Shown here: positions 7,981 to 16,768 of the stretch, piece after piece
How positions within the stretch are numbered: position 1 is the first letter of the stretch
How the letters are laid out: each line of letters starts with the position of its first letter
Assembly: GCA_002339085.1 (NCBI GenBank)
Contig: DDDX01000082.1
Coordinates: 1 to 64,000, forward strand
DNA length: 64,000 bases
Source of the DNA: Cellvibrionales bacterium UBA1969
GTDB taxonomy: Bacteria; Pseudomonadota; Gammaproteobacteria; Pseudomonadales; UBA7434
Direction of reading: 5' to 3'
The notes under the pieces: model-generated
Databases searched by the model: none
Told to the model about the DNA's origin: nothing
What the model saw: only the letters and a program-made list of their open reading frames with translations
Translations under genes and position numbers: made by a program

Positions 7981-9234
7981 ATGAAATATTCTAACCTTCT
8001 GACTAACGGAGCATTAAGCCTCGTGCTGTCTCTGATTTCACTGGGTGCGGCAGCCAACAATATTGGCTCAGCACAAATTACTGGCATCCACAGTACTACT
8101 TTTGATGGGCCTATTAGCGCGTCAAACCCCTCTAAGCTTAATGGCGGAAGTGCAGTAGTATTTAACGCCGTAGGAACTACTCATGGTGGTGTGACTGAAA
8201 CAGGCGTAGGAATTTTGAAATTCAATGGAGACACTCTTTACCTTGGCTCTGTAGTTCTTCCAGATATGGACGTAGTTATTACCTCGGGTGGAGTAACCAA
8301 TGTACAAGTTTCGGGTGCATCAATGAACTTATCTGCGCCTAAGTTTGATGCGACTTCTGGTTCATTCTCTGTCGATGGAGGCGCTAACGTAGTAGCAGAT
8401 GTTTCTGCCTTTACTGATGCGACGGTTTCTTGCGCAGGTCCTGGCTGCCCAGCGATTCCGTTTTTGAATTTAGACGGCTTGAATTACACCTTAGATGGGA
8501 GTTTGACTCCAGCAGGCGGTGATACCTTAACCTTAACTTTAGAAACCAATAACGGTTCATTATTGAGTGTCGAAGTCGTCACTGAACCTTTAGAAGTTAC
8601 AGCTAATGTTGCTAGCGTTGAAGTGCTTGGCATCCACAGTACTACTTTTGATGGGCCAATAAGCGCTTCAAACCCATCAAAGCTAACCGGAGGTAGTGCA
8701 GTTAGCTTCAACAATGTTGGTACAGCAAATGGAGGGATTACAGAAACCGGTACTGGCGTAATATACTTCGATGGAGATAAGCTTTCCTTAGGATCTTTCC
8801 TATTTCCCGACCAAGACATTATCATTAACTCAGGCGGTATTACCAATGTTTCTACAATGGGCGGATCTATCAGTTTAAGCACCCCTAAAGTTGACAGTAC
8901 ACCTGGATCATTTGCAGTTGATGGTGGTACCAATATTGTTGCAGATTTTTCTTCATTTAGTGATGCAACAGTTTCTTGCGCAGGTCCTGGTTGCCCAGCC
9001 ATTCCATTTTTGAATCTTGATGGCTTAAATTATACATTAACTGGTAACGTCACCCCCGAAGGAGGAGATGTGCTAGTTCTTACATTGGAAACTAATAATG
9101 GCTCATTATTAGCTGTGCAAATTACTACCGAAGTAGCTGGTCCTGAAGGAGCGAATGTACCCTTCCCAGTTTACGGCCTAATGTTACTTGCATTAGCTTT
9201 GGTGGGATCCGGAATCCGCAAAAAAGTAAGCTAA
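7981..9234 (+). CDS. exported two-unit repeat protein with C-terminal anchor
   Basis: About 417 residues from the ATG at 7981; GGGG (7971-7974) abuts the other ATG at 7975, so the second is preferred. An N-terminal signal peptide ends near GAAANN. The mature protein is two tandem units of 168 residues (each starting GIHSTTFDGPISASNPSK) joined by a 14-residue linker. Each unit ends with the Cys-containing block DATVSCAGPGCPAIPFLNLD and a beta-rich tail. The C-terminus has VPFPVYG, a hydrophobic helix, then RKK, resembling a tripartite sorting tail but not a textbook PEP motif. I do not recognise the repeated domain. It is probably a surface structural or adhesive protein. Confidence 0.78.
   Translation: MKYSNLLTNGALSLVLSLISLGAAANNIGSAQITGIHSTTFDGPISASNPSKLNGGSAVVFNAVGTTHGGVTETGVGILKFNGDTLYLGSVVLPDMDVVITSGGVTNVQVSGASMNLSAPKFDATSGSFSVDGGANVVADVSAFTDATVSCAGPGCPAIPFLNLDGLNYTLDGSLTPAGGDTLTLTLETNNGSLLSVEVVTEPLEVTANVASVEVLGIHSTTFDGPISASNPSKLTGGSAVSFNNVGTANGGITETGTGVIYFDGDKLSLGSFLFPDQDIIINSGGITNVSTMGGSISLSTPKVDSTPGSFAVDGGTNIVADFSSFSDATVSCAGPGCPAIPFLNLDGLNYTLTGNVTPEGGDVLVLTLETNNGSLLAVQITTEVAGPEGANVPFPVYGLMLLALALVGSGIRKKVS
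8083..8586 (+). repeat. in-gene tandem unit 1 (504 bp)
   Basis: First copy of a 504-bp unit encoding 168 residues, repeated in frame at 8629-9132 with the same length and no net insertion. Nucleotide identity is near-perfect over about 29 bp at the unit start and over the Cys-rich block near 8428, while the rest differs at many codons, so the duplication is not recent but parts are constrained or homogenised. Confidence 0.85.
8629..9132 (+). repeat. in-gene tandem unit 2 (504 bp)
   Basis: Second copy of the 504-bp unit, 546 bp after the first. The residues GIHSTTFDGPISASNPSK and SCAGPGCPAIPFLNLDGLNY are shared exactly. Middle parts vary, e.g. VVLPDMDVVI in unit 1 against FLFPDQDIII in unit 2. 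Confidence 0.85.
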
Positions 9235-9273
9235 TAAATTTTCACAAGGTATAATTTTTAGTTATACCAATTA

Positions 9274-9307
9274 AACGATAGCTCTTATCGAGTTATCGTT
9301 TTTTTTT
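9274..9307 (+). terminator. rho-independent terminator
   Basis: AACGATAGCTC (9274-9284) pairs with GAGTTATCGTT (9290-9300) with a single G-T wobble, followed by a T run to 9307. It closes the repeat-protein transcript just before the TonB-receptor gene. Confidence 0.85.
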
Positions 9308-9364
9308 GTCTTGGAATCTTGTACCATGCTCGATTACCCAAAGAATTATAATAAGGCCTACAAA

Positions 9365-12115
9365 ATGTTGTGCAATTCTCTTAACCACAAGAAACTCTGC
9401 CGTTACAAGACATGTCTGGCTATTTTTTGCTCTTTTCTATCTTTGCTATTAATTGCTCCACTTAGCTACTCACAAGTACTTGAAGAAATAATTGTGACAT
9501 CGCAAAAACGTGCAGAAAGCTTGCAGGATGTCTCTGTCTCAGTTACCGCATTATCAGGTGAAAAGCTGGCTGACGGGGCAATAGCCCGCTTAGAGGAAGT
9601 AACGGCTTTCGTACCCAACTTCACCCTGACAGAAACAGGTATTGGCACCAATATATACATTCGCGGTATTGGGTCTGGTATCAACCAAGGTTTCGAGCAA
9701 TCGGTTGGCATGTACTACGATGGGATCTACTACGGTCGAGCGCAGTTGGCTCGCTCGCCTATCTTTGACCTTGAGCGGCTTGAAGTTCTGAAAGGGCCAC
9801 AGGTTACCCTATTTGGCAACAATAGTATTGGTGGCGCCGTAAGCCTCAACTCTGCCAAACCAACCGATTACTTTGAAGGTTCTGCTAAAGCTTTATATTC
9901 TCCAGGCCATGGAGAAGAAGAGCTAAATCTAATCCTATCAGGACCTGTTAACGACAATCTTAATGCACGTTTAGCCATTCGCAAATATGACATGGAAGGC
10001 TATGTTTTCAATGAAAACCGGAATAGAAAAGAGCCGCAGCGTGACTACTTGACCTCGAGATTAAGTTTTCAATTTTTCCCTGAAAACGGAGCCTTTGAGG
10101 CAAACCTTAAGCTAGAACACTCTACTTTCGATGTTGAAGGTCGTCAAATTGCTATTATACGAGATGAGCCAACTAATTTTAGGGGTACAAGCCAATATGC
10201 CTTAGTTAGGCAACCGCGCTTTGGTGGCAATCCTTCCGCAACAAACCAAGACCCCAGCAATCTCGGATACCCTAACTGGTTAGACCTAGCTGAATTAGCT
10301 AATGGTAATTTTGTTATTAATGATTTTGGGGAAGCCCCAAATTTAGCTCAAATTTATAGTAGTGCCATCGATTATCCGAATCTTGCTACTCCAACTTATG
10401 ATGACGATTTAATTTATCAAAGCCTTAATGGCCAGGATGTAGCCTTTCCATATCAACTAGAACGCCGAGGCTCAAACAAAGACTTCAGCAAAAACTCCAT
10501 CGATAACGCTACTTTAAACATTGACATCCCACTAGAGGAAGGAGATTTAAAACTTATAACTGGTTATTTGGATTACAACTATGACGAGCTCTGCGATTGC
10601 GATTTTACTGGTGCCGACCTGATTGAATATGAATCCAATGAAAGTTACGAGCAATTCAGCCAAGAGATTCGTTACACTTCAAGTACCGGCGATTTTGTTG
10701 ATTATATTATTGGCGCCTACTACCAGAAAGATAGTCTAGAGTTTAATGATTATGTTGTGGTGCTAGATGAAAGCGCGCTAGAGGAAACACTCACCTTCAT
10801 CTTTTCACAAACAGATCCCGATAAAGTAGATGACCTTGTTGGCGTTTCAGTACCAAGAGAATTTAATGTCGACAGCGAATTAATTGCTGGATTCGGCCAA
10901 GCCACTTTTCACTTCAGTGATGCTACACGGCTTATGCTAGGGCTTCGAGAATCAAAAGTTACCAAACATGGTTTCCGTGAGCTCACATACAAGCAACAAG
11001 ATTTGGTAACACCACTTGATGACACATTAGATCAGTTTGGTAACAGTCAATATGATAGCGTTAGTTTTGTATTCGATGCAGCGCTGACAGTCAATGCTCA
11101 TCGATCAAGTAGTAAGCGCGTTGAGAAACGTACCTCCTGGGCCATAATATTGGAACAAGACCTCAATGAAGATAACATGGTTTATTTGTCCGCAGTTAAG
11201 GGGTTTAAGGGTGGCGGTTTTGATACCCGCTCAAACAACCCAGACAACGCATTCGATTTTATTGACCGAGATGGTAATAAAATCGACATGTTAGACCCTG
11301 CCAACAATATACCAACATTTTATTCACCAGGAACATTTGAATTTGAAGATGAAGAAGCGCTAGCATATGAACTTGGACTAAAATCTCGTATTGGAGATCG
11401 CGCCGAAATCAATGTTGCCTATTTTTATACTGATATAAAAGGTTTACAACTCAGTATTTTTGATGGTGGTGTTGGTTTTAATGTTTCCAATGCTGGGCAC
11501 GCTGTTACGCAAGGAGTTGAAATCGAAAGCCGTATTTCACTAACCGAGCATTGGTTTATGAATGCAAGCCTTGCTTGGATGGAATTTGATTATAAAGATT
11601 ATAAAGATGGACTCTGTACATCTAGTGATATACTTTCTTTTGAAGATGACGATCCTACCACACAGCCAATCAACTGTACGAAAGTTCAAACATTTGTGCC
11701 TGGTACAACAACACCAATATTTATACCGCAGGCTGACCTTACTGGCTCTACTAATCAATATGTAGCTAGCTACGCTGGATCAGTAACTGTTGAGTACCAA
11801 AATAACCTAACTGATAAATTGCTTTTTAAAGGTAGTTTAGATGTCAACTTCACTGACGAATACAGCCCAGCTCAAAATCTTGACCCTGATCTACAACAAG
11901 ACGGCTATGAGATCTATAATATTCGACTAGCAATAATCGATGATATTGATGATAAATGGGAAGTCGCCTTGATGGGACGAAATATTACCGATGAGAAAAT
12001 TGTAAGTTATGCAAATGATGTCCCATTAGCGACAGGTATATTCGGAACTAAAACCTCTTATGGATTTATTCAACGAACCGAATCATGGGCCATACAGGCA
12101 AAATATAATTTCTAA
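9365..12115 (+). CDS. TonB-dependent outer-membrane receptor
   Basis: About 916 residues from the ATG at 9365, which has AAGG 8 nt upstream (9353-9356); an in-frame ATG at 9326 and a TTG at 9311 are alternatives. The signal peptide ends near LSYSQ. A TonB box (EEIIVTSQKRAES) is followed by the plug domain with IYIRGIG and RLEVLKGPQ, then a large 22-strand barrel ending in the terminal aromatic ...AKYNF. This long IVTSQKR type with a wide plug is common among marine and catabolic proteobacteria and takes up poorly permeable organic substrates rather than only siderophores. It sits between the surface-protein cluster and a CoA-ester degradation operon; its ligand is unknown. Confidence 0.9.
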   Translation: MLCNSLNHKKLCRYKTCLAIFCSFLSLLLIAPLSYSQVLEEIIVTSQKRAESLQDVSVSVTALSGEKLADGAIARLEEVTAFVPNFTLTETGIGTNIYIRGIGSGINQGFEQSVGMYYDGIYYGRAQLARSPIFDLERLEVLKGPQVTLFGNNSIGGAVSLNSAKPTDYFEGSAKALYSPGHGEEELNLILSGPVNDNLNARLAIRKYDMEGYVFNENRNRKEPQRDYLTSRLSFQFFPENGAFEANLKLEHSTFDVEGRQIAIIRDEPTNFRGTSQYALVRQPRFGGNPSATNQDPSNLGYPNWLDLAELANGNFVINDFGEAPNLAQIYSSAIDYPNLATPTYDDDLIYQSLNGQDVAFPYQLERRGSNKDFSKNSIDNATLNIDIPLEEGDLKLITGYLDYNYDELCDCDFTGADLIEYESNESYEQFSQEIRYTSSTGDFVDYIIGAYYQKDSLEFNDYVVVLDESALEETLTFIFSQTDPDKVDDLVGVSVPREFNVDSELIAGFGQATFHFSDATRLMLGLRESKVTKHGFRELTYKQQDLVTPLDDTLDQFGNSQYDSVSFVFDAALTVNAHRSSSKRVEKRTSWAIILEQDLNEDNMVYLSAVKGFKGGGFDTRSNNPDNAFDFIDRDGNKIDMLDPANNIPTFYSPGTFEFEDEEALAYELGLKSRIGDRAEINVAYFYTDIKGLQLSIFDGGVGFNVSNAGHAVTQGVEIESRISLTEHWFMNASLAWMEFDYKDYKDGLCTSSDILSFEDDDPTTQPINCTKVQTFVPGTTTPIFIPQADLTGSTNQYVASYAGSVTVEYQNNLTDKLLFKGSLDVNFTDEYSPAQNLDPDLQQDGYEIYNIRLAIIDDIDDKWEVALMGRNITDEKIVSYANDVPLATGIFGTKTSYGFIQRTESWAIQAKYNF

Positions 12116-12140
12116 ATAAAAACCACGTTGGGATAATAAA

Positions 12141-12169
12141 AAACCCCCTAAGCAAGCTTAGGAGGTTTT
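12141..12169. terminator. probable bidirectional terminator
   Basis: AAACCCCCTAAG (12141-12152) pairs with CTTAGGAGGTTT (12157-12168) with one mismatch and a short loop. A-rich sequence precedes it and T-rich sequence follows it, so it can stop both the TonB-receptor transcript (plus) and the cold-shock transcript (minus). Confidence 0.85.
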
Positions 12170-12291
12170 AATATAAATCTATCACTCAGAAGCAAATTAT
12201 TCAAAAAAATAACCCTAGTATATTTTCTGAAAATAAGCTACTGGCTAAGAAAAAATTTACACTTTAACAATTCTGCCCTAAGACAAAAAAT

Positions 12292-12501
12292 TTATAAAGG
12301 TGTAACGTTTTCAGCTTGTGGACCTTTCTGGCCGGTAGTGATAGTGAATTCTACTTTTTGACCATCAACTAAAGATTTAAAACCTTCAGCTTGAATTGCA
12401 CTAAAGTGAACAAAAACGTCTGGTCCAGACTCTTGCTCAATAAATCCGAATCCTTTAGATTCATTAAACCATTTAACTGTTCCGCTGACTTTATCTGACA
12501 T
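12292..12501 (-). CDS. cold-shock protein, CspA family
   Basis: A 69-residue single cold-shock domain, the usual full length. RNP1 is KGFGFI (16-21) and RNP2 is VFVHF (29-33); [10 protein letters not shown] and the C-terminal GPQAENV are family hallmarks. It binds single-stranded RNA/DNA and acts as an RNA chaperone. A clear promoter about 200 nt upstream gives a long 5' leader, as in E. coli cspA, so temperature-dependent leader folding may control translation. Which paralogue it is cannot be told from sequence. Confidence 0.95.
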   Translation of the reverse strand: MSDKVSGTVKWFNESKGFGFIEQESGPDVFVHFSAIQAEGFKSLVDGQKVEFTITTGQKGPQAENVTPL

Positions 12502-12707
12502 GGTGTTTCCTCGTTAATACTTTTCTTACTGTTACGTTTAGCCTCTAAAAAGCTTTAATAACACTACTGATTTTAAGTGCCTGAGCAACAAGGCCCAAGC
12601 GGTTACGCTATCACTTTTTTCTAAAGTCTTAATCAGTACGAGCTAAACGCGGGGCGAAAAAAACGTCGAAAGGATTACAAACCATGAAAACTGTTTAAGC
12701 TATGCAC

Positions 12708-12735
12708 ACTATACGACAGTTTTTCAGGGGGTCAA
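12708..12735 (-). promoter_or_regulatory. sigma-70 promoter of the cold-shock gene
   Basis: On the minus strand TTGACC (12730-12735) is followed after 16 bp by TATAGT (12708-12713), a near-consensus pair. Transcription would start near 12701, leaving an untranslated leader of roughly 200 nt before the ATG at 12501. Confidence 0.75.
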
Positions 12736-12776
12736 GTTAGAAAACATTAAAAAAGCGAATAAGTACTGCGATTGAA

Positions 12777-12811
12777 CAAAAATAGGCCATTTTTTCTAAA
12801 ATTGGCTATAT
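12777..12811 (-). terminator. terminator of the CoA-ester degradation operon
   Basis: Read on the minus strand, ATAGCCA and TGGCCTAT form a stem with one bulged C, followed by a short T run. It lies about 40 nt past the stop of the short-chain dehydrogenase and before the cold-shock promoter. Confidence 0.6.
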
Positions 12812-12848
12812 TCAACGTGATATATCGTCAAATATGGCCGTTTAGCTA

Positions 12849-13775
12849 TTATTGTGGCGGGACAGAAAAGCCGTCTAGCACCGGCGTATAGCCCTCACCA
12901 AATTCACTTTCTAAACTGCTATGCAGGCCATCTAGGCTCCATTTTTGTTGCCCTTCTGGATTGATATGCGCTTCTCCGAATTCAGGTCGCTTCAAGCGAT
13001 TGACTTGATTACCCCAAACCACAAACACTTCGCCAGCGATATGGCCCGCTTCAGGAGATGCTAAATAGCCAACCAGCGGCGCAACATTCGCAGGGTCAAA
13101 GGCATGAAAGCCCTCTTCTGGGGGGGCAAACATCGCAGCTGTGGGACCTTGCATGGTCATATCAGTCGATGCTCTGGGCATAATTACATTACAAGGAATA
13201 CCGTAGCGAATCATTAACTGCGCCGTGCCCATGGTCATCGCCACGATACCGGCTTTAGCGGCCGAGTAGTTGGGCTGGCCGACTGAGCCAAAAATCGCTG
13301 CCTCAGAGGCCGTGCTAATCATTCGGCCGAAGACTTGCTCTCCCGCCTTGGCCTTGCCACGCCAATACGCCGCTACATTACGCATATTTACAAAATGACC
13401 ACGCAAGTGAACTCTTACCACGCTATCGAACTCTTCATCACTCATACCAAAGATGGTTTTGTCACGGCAGTAGCCGGCATTATTGACCATAATATTAATA
13501 TCGCCGTAAGTCTCTAGCGCAACTTTCATTAAGTTGTCGGCATCGGCCGTTTCAGCACAATCACCAAATACTGCAACGGCCTCGCCACCAGCGGCTTTAA
13601 TTTCATCAACCGTGTCATGCGCAGCCTGCTCGGCATCAGGGCGATCAATATCATTAATCACGACGCGTGCCCCCTGGCTGGCAAGTTGAATCGCTTCCTC
13701 ACGACCTAGACCTCGACCAGCACCAGTAATAATTGCGACTTTGCCTTCAAGATTTCCTGTATTTACTTCAGACAT
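12849..13775 (-). CDS. SDR-family dehydrogenase, hydroxyacyl-CoA/steroid type
   Basis: A 308-residue short-chain dehydrogenase: TGAGRGLG (17-24), NDID after strand 2 (NAD preference), NNAG (98-101), a Ser at 154/157 and YSAAK (Tyr170, Lys174). The longer C-terminal segment with FAPPEEGFHAFDPANVAPLVGYLAS resembles the dehydrogenase domain of peroxisomal multifunctional enzyme type 2 and its bacterial relatives, which oxidise 3-hydroxyacyl-CoA or 17-hydroxysteroid substrates. It is the last gene of a minus-strand operon with a thioesterase, a MaoC hydratase and a thiolase; together these supply hydration, oxidation and thiolysis steps of a beta-oxidation cycle. Confidence 0.82.
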   Translation of the reverse strand: MSEVNTGNLEGKVAIITGAGRGLGREEAIQLASQGARVVINDIDRPDAEQAAHDTVDEIKAAGGEAVAVFGDCAETADADNLMKVALETYGDINIMVNNAGYCRDKTIFGMSDEEFDSVVRVHLRGHFVNMRNVAAYWRGKAKAGEQVFGRMISTASEAAIFGSVGQPNYSAAKAGIVAMTMGTAQLMIRYGIPCNVIMPRASTDMTMQGPTAAMFAPPEEGFHAFDPANVAPLVGYLASPEAGHIAGEVFVVWGNQVNRLKRPEFGEAHINPEGQQKWSLDGLHSSLESEFGEGYTPVLDGFSVPPQ

Positions 13776-13854
13776 TCAATGCTCCCAAAAATAATGAAAT
13801 TGGCCGTTGATGCGCGCAAAACAGCCTTACTGTTAGTGATAATTATAAGCGTTT

Positions 13855-15030
13855 TTACAACCGCTCAATAATCGTGCCTGTGCCGATCGCCGAACCACAG
13901 CACATAGCGATTAATGCCGTATTTTTATCTTGTCGCTCTAACTCATGGAGGGCCGTACAAATTAAACGCGCACCGGTTGAGCCAACTGGATGACCGATCG
14001 CGATTGCGCCACCATTAACGTTCACTTTACTCATATCGGCATCAAACACCTGCGCCCATGACAAGACGACTGCGGCAAACGCTTCATTGATTTCAAACAA
14101 ATCAATGTCGCTCATATTCATGCCTGTCTTTTTAAACATGTGCTGAGTCGCATCCACTGGGCCATCTAATAAATAGTAAGGATCGGTGCCCACCGTGCAA
14201 TCAGTGATAATCCGCGCACGTGGCTTAAAGCCTCGCGCCTTGGCTTCTTCAGCGCTCATCCATAATACTGCGGCAGAACCATCGGAGATTTGCGAGGCAT
14301 TGCCGGCGGTATGAATACCACCCTCTAAAATAGGCTTTAATTGCGATAAACCTTCTATAGTTGTATCACGCAAACCTTGGTCACGGCTGACAGTCTTTGT
14401 CTCGTCAGTAGGCGTGCCATCATCAGCTAAACACGGCGCATCGACTGGGCAGATTTGACTATCGAAGCGCCCCTCGTCCCAGGCCACTTTGGCTTTTTGC
14501 TGTGAGCTTAAGGCAAACTCATCGACCATTTGACGGGTTAGTCCTCGATTTTTAGCGATACGCTCAACCATCGTAAATTGATCTGGCGCCGTATCCCATG
14601 GCCAATTAGGCGGCTGATAATAACCGGGACCATTATAGACATTTTGACCTAAACCAACGCGGCTCATCGCTTCAACACCGCAGCCAATACCAATATCAAT
14701 CCGACCCGTTTGCACCATAGCCGCAATCGCATGATTGGTTGTTTGCGCAGAGCCGCATTGATTATCAAAGGTGGTGCCACCCGCGGTATAATCTTTACCC
14801 AGCGAAAGCCAGGCATTGCGGGCAATATTACCCGCTTGCTCGCCAGCCTGGGTCACGCACCCCCCCGCTACGTAATCCACATCACTGTAATCTATCCCAG
14901 ATCGCTTAACTAAGGCATCTAATGATAAAGCTAGCAAATCAACGGCATGAAAACCATGCAAATCACCCACAATGGGCTTGCCTCGACTAATGGGGGTTCT
15001 GACGGCTTCTACGATAACGGCTTCTGACAT
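13855..15030 (-). CDS. acetyl-CoA acyltransferase (thiolase)
   Basis: A 391-residue thiolase of normal length. The acyl-accepting nucleophile is Cys92 in FDNQCGSAQ, His347 lies in AIGHPVGSTG, and the C-terminal base is Cys377 in MCCGSAIGTG. It would cleave 3-ketoacyl-CoA to acetyl- or propionyl-CoA and a shortened acyl-CoA. The C-terminal motif reads CCGSAIG rather than the common CxGGGxG, a change seen in thiolases acting on bulky substrates. The operon context (MaoC hydratase and SDR either side) fits side-chain or ring beta-oxidation; FadA5/FadA6-like steroid use is possible but not shown. Confidence 0.88.
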   Translation of the reverse strand: MSEAVIVEAVRTPISRGKPIVGDLHGFHAVDLLALSLDALVKRSGIDYSDVDYVAGGCVTQAGEQAGNIARNAWLSLGKDYTAGGTTFDNQCGSAQTTNHAIAAMVQTGRIDIGIGCGVEAMSRVGLGQNVYNGPGYYQPPNWPWDTAPDQFTMVERIAKNRGLTRQMVDEFALSSQQKAKVAWDEGRFDSQICPVDAPCLADDGTPTDETKTVSRDQGLRDTTIEGLSQLKPILEGGIHTAGNASQISDGSAAVLWMSAEEAKARGFKPRARIITDCTVGTDPYYLLDGPVDATQHMFKKTGMNMSDIDLFEINEAFAAVVLSWAQVFDADMSKVNVNGGAIAIGHPVGSTGARLICTALHELERQDKNTALIAMCCGSAIGTGTIIERL

Positions 15031-15082
15031 GATATTCCTCGCCTCTTTGGACTCATTTATAGTGATTATATTTTTCTACTTC

Positions 15083-15550
15083 TTACATAAGGACCATGGT
15101 TAATTCATAAATTAATGCTGGCCGCTCCTCACCAACAACATGTACATGTTGCTCAAGCGTAATACGTGTATTTTTTTCGGTGACCTCGATCGCTTTAATC
15201 CGACTACGGGAGTGAATAGTGCTACCCACTGTGACTGCGCCAGAAAAACGTAAACGGTCAGAGCCGTAGTTCATCATAAAACTATAACCGCTAATGTCAC
15301 CGATCAAACTCTTTTCATTCGGCATTTTAGGCAGCAGTGACAGAATCAAAAAACCATGAGCGATGGTGCAACCGTAGGGGCTTTCTTTCGCGCATTTCTC
15401 TTCGTCGACATGCATCCACATGTCATCACCCGTCATTTCAGCAAAATCACTAATTAATTGTTGGTCGATGGTAAAGCTGCCACTCCAATCACTGAAGTCA
15501 CTGGTGACCAAGCTTTGCAGCGCGTCGTTATCTTTAAAATCGATTGTCAT
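15083..15550 (-). CDS. MaoC-family dehydratase (hot-dog enoyl-CoA hydratase)
   Basis: A 155-residue single hot-dog domain. The hydratase-2 motif is present as GDDMWMHVDEEKCAKES followed by GCTIAHG; Asp42/43 and His47 fit the catalytic Asp/His pair, though the usual Asn-Pro between them is replaced by Met-Trp. It would hydrate a trans-2-enoyl-CoA to the (R)-3-hydroxyacyl-CoA, which the SDR in the same operon could oxidise. It lies 52 nt upstream of the thiolase. Confidence 0.85.
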   Translation of the reverse strand: MTIDFKDNDALQSLVTSDFSDWSGSFTIDQQLISDFAEMTGDDMWMHVDEEKCAKESPYGCTIAHGFLILSLLPKMPNEKSLIGDISGYSFMMNYGSDRLRFSGAVTVGSTIHSRSRIKAIEVTEKNTRITLEQHVHVVGEERPALIYELTMVLM

Positions 15551-15632
15551 AATGACCTCTCTGACTTAATCATGTACGGTGCTATTTTTTGTCTATCTAC
15601 TATTATCTATCCAGCGAGTATTCCCTAATCAT

Positions 15633-16373
15633 TTAAGCAGAATGCGTCGAGCCATCGACGCTTGGCCCTGTTAGGTTAGCTGCATTCATCTCATGACTTT
15701 CTGTTTCAGCCTTTACTTTTTGTAAATAATCTTTAGGCATACGAATAAACAGGCCTTCGCAGCTCGCGGTTAATGTATCGCCGGCATACATCTCACCACG
15801 GAGAATATTTTTTCTGCCCTCAACGCGATGAACCCTTCCATAGAGACGTAATTCCTGTGCTAGCGGTGTTGGCTTAATATAGCGCACTGACAGCGTGCCG
15901 GTAAAACCCGGCTGATCCGTTAACTTTTGGCCCATGCCTAAAAAGTCATCGAACAAAGCCGCGACAAATCCACCGTGGACAAAGCCGGGCGGGCCTTCAA
16001 ACTGCCAGCCCATCGTCACTTTGCCATGCACTTCGTCACCAGCGATCCAAAGATGCAGAGGCGCCGTAATCGGATTACATAAACCAGTGATGGAACTGAT
16101 CTCGTGACTGACAATACTGCCCTCTTGAAAGTGGTCTTGGTCAGGGTCCATGTGTGCTAATTTACCCAGTCGCTGCGGTGTTTCCGCCAAGCGATCGGCC
16201 TGCTCATTGATTAATGCGGTCATCGTCTCTAAGGTGTTGATGTCGGCAGAACTAGTCACAGCCAACTCATTGATTCGCCTTAGAGCTGTGCCTAAATCGC
16301 GTCGAGCGGCCCATTGCGGCGTCGGTGCTACTGGCGGCTCTTCATAATCATAAGGGCCTAAATAAATTGCCAT
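15633..16373 (-). CDS. PaaI-family acyl-CoA thioesterase
   Basis: A 246-residue protein with a hot-dog thioesterase domain in the second half: PGFVHGGFVAALFDDFLG, where His133-Gly-Gly and Asp142/143 match the PaaI/4-hydroxybenzoyl-CoA thioesterase active site, followed by GTLSVRYIKPTPL. The first ~100 residues are helical and longer than in minimal PaaI proteins. It is the first gene of the operon and probably releases CoA from dead-end intermediates. Confidence 0.82.
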   Translation of the reverse strand: MAIYLGPYDYEEPPVAPTPQWAARRDLGTALRRINELAVTSSADINTLETMTALINEQADRLAETPQRLGKLAHMDPDQDHFQEGSIVSHEISSITGLCNPITAPLHLWIAGDEVHGKVTMGWQFEGPPGFVHGGFVAALFDDFLGMGQKLTDQPGFTGTLSVRYIKPTPLAQELRLYGRVHRVEGRKNILRGEMYAGDTLTASCEGLFIRMPKDYLQKVKAETESHEMNAANLTGPSVDGSTHSA

Positions 16374-16768
16374 AAAATCTCACTGCATATTGGAGGTGCA
16401 AAGGTTAGATCCAAAAAATTTTCCCGGTTTTGCACCAGTCAATCGGTTCTCCATGGTAGACTAAACATGACCAACATCGATTGATCAAACTTGAGGCTGG
16501 ACGACATTATCAACTTTACTCTCCTCCTAAAAACGTCGATTAATAAGCCAATTTTTATGAAAGAGTACGGTATCAATGATTTAATTAGTGGACAACCTTA
16601 TCGCTAACCACAATCCGTTGACAATGACCGCTTCAGCCAATCATCCAAAGTAGCGACCGGTTCGCTCAAAAGGGTCAATAAAATGAGCATAATTAAGATA
16701 TCAGCACTTATTGATCAAGTCGCAAAGCGTCTATAACCAGACATTCTGTAATCGAAAGGAGTAAACCC
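16374..16768. promoter_or_regulatory. divergent intergenic region with possible promoter for the cysteine-synthase-like gene
   Basis: These 395 bp separate the thioesterase operon (minus) from the cysteine-synthase-like gene (plus). A candidate plus-strand promoter is TTGATC (16711-16716), 15 bp, TATAAC (16732-16737), which would leave a leader of about 25 nt; the spacing is short. I saw no convincing operator and no open frame worth calling. Confidence 0.35.

Noticed and set aside
8484..9002. 172-codon minus-strand frame inside the repeat-protein gene
   Set aside because: It mirrors the tandem surface-protein units and has no motif or start signal of its own.
8083..9132. CRISPR or mobile-element repeat
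   Set aside because: The repeat is one in-frame duplication within a coding gene, with no spacers, target-site duplications or transposase.
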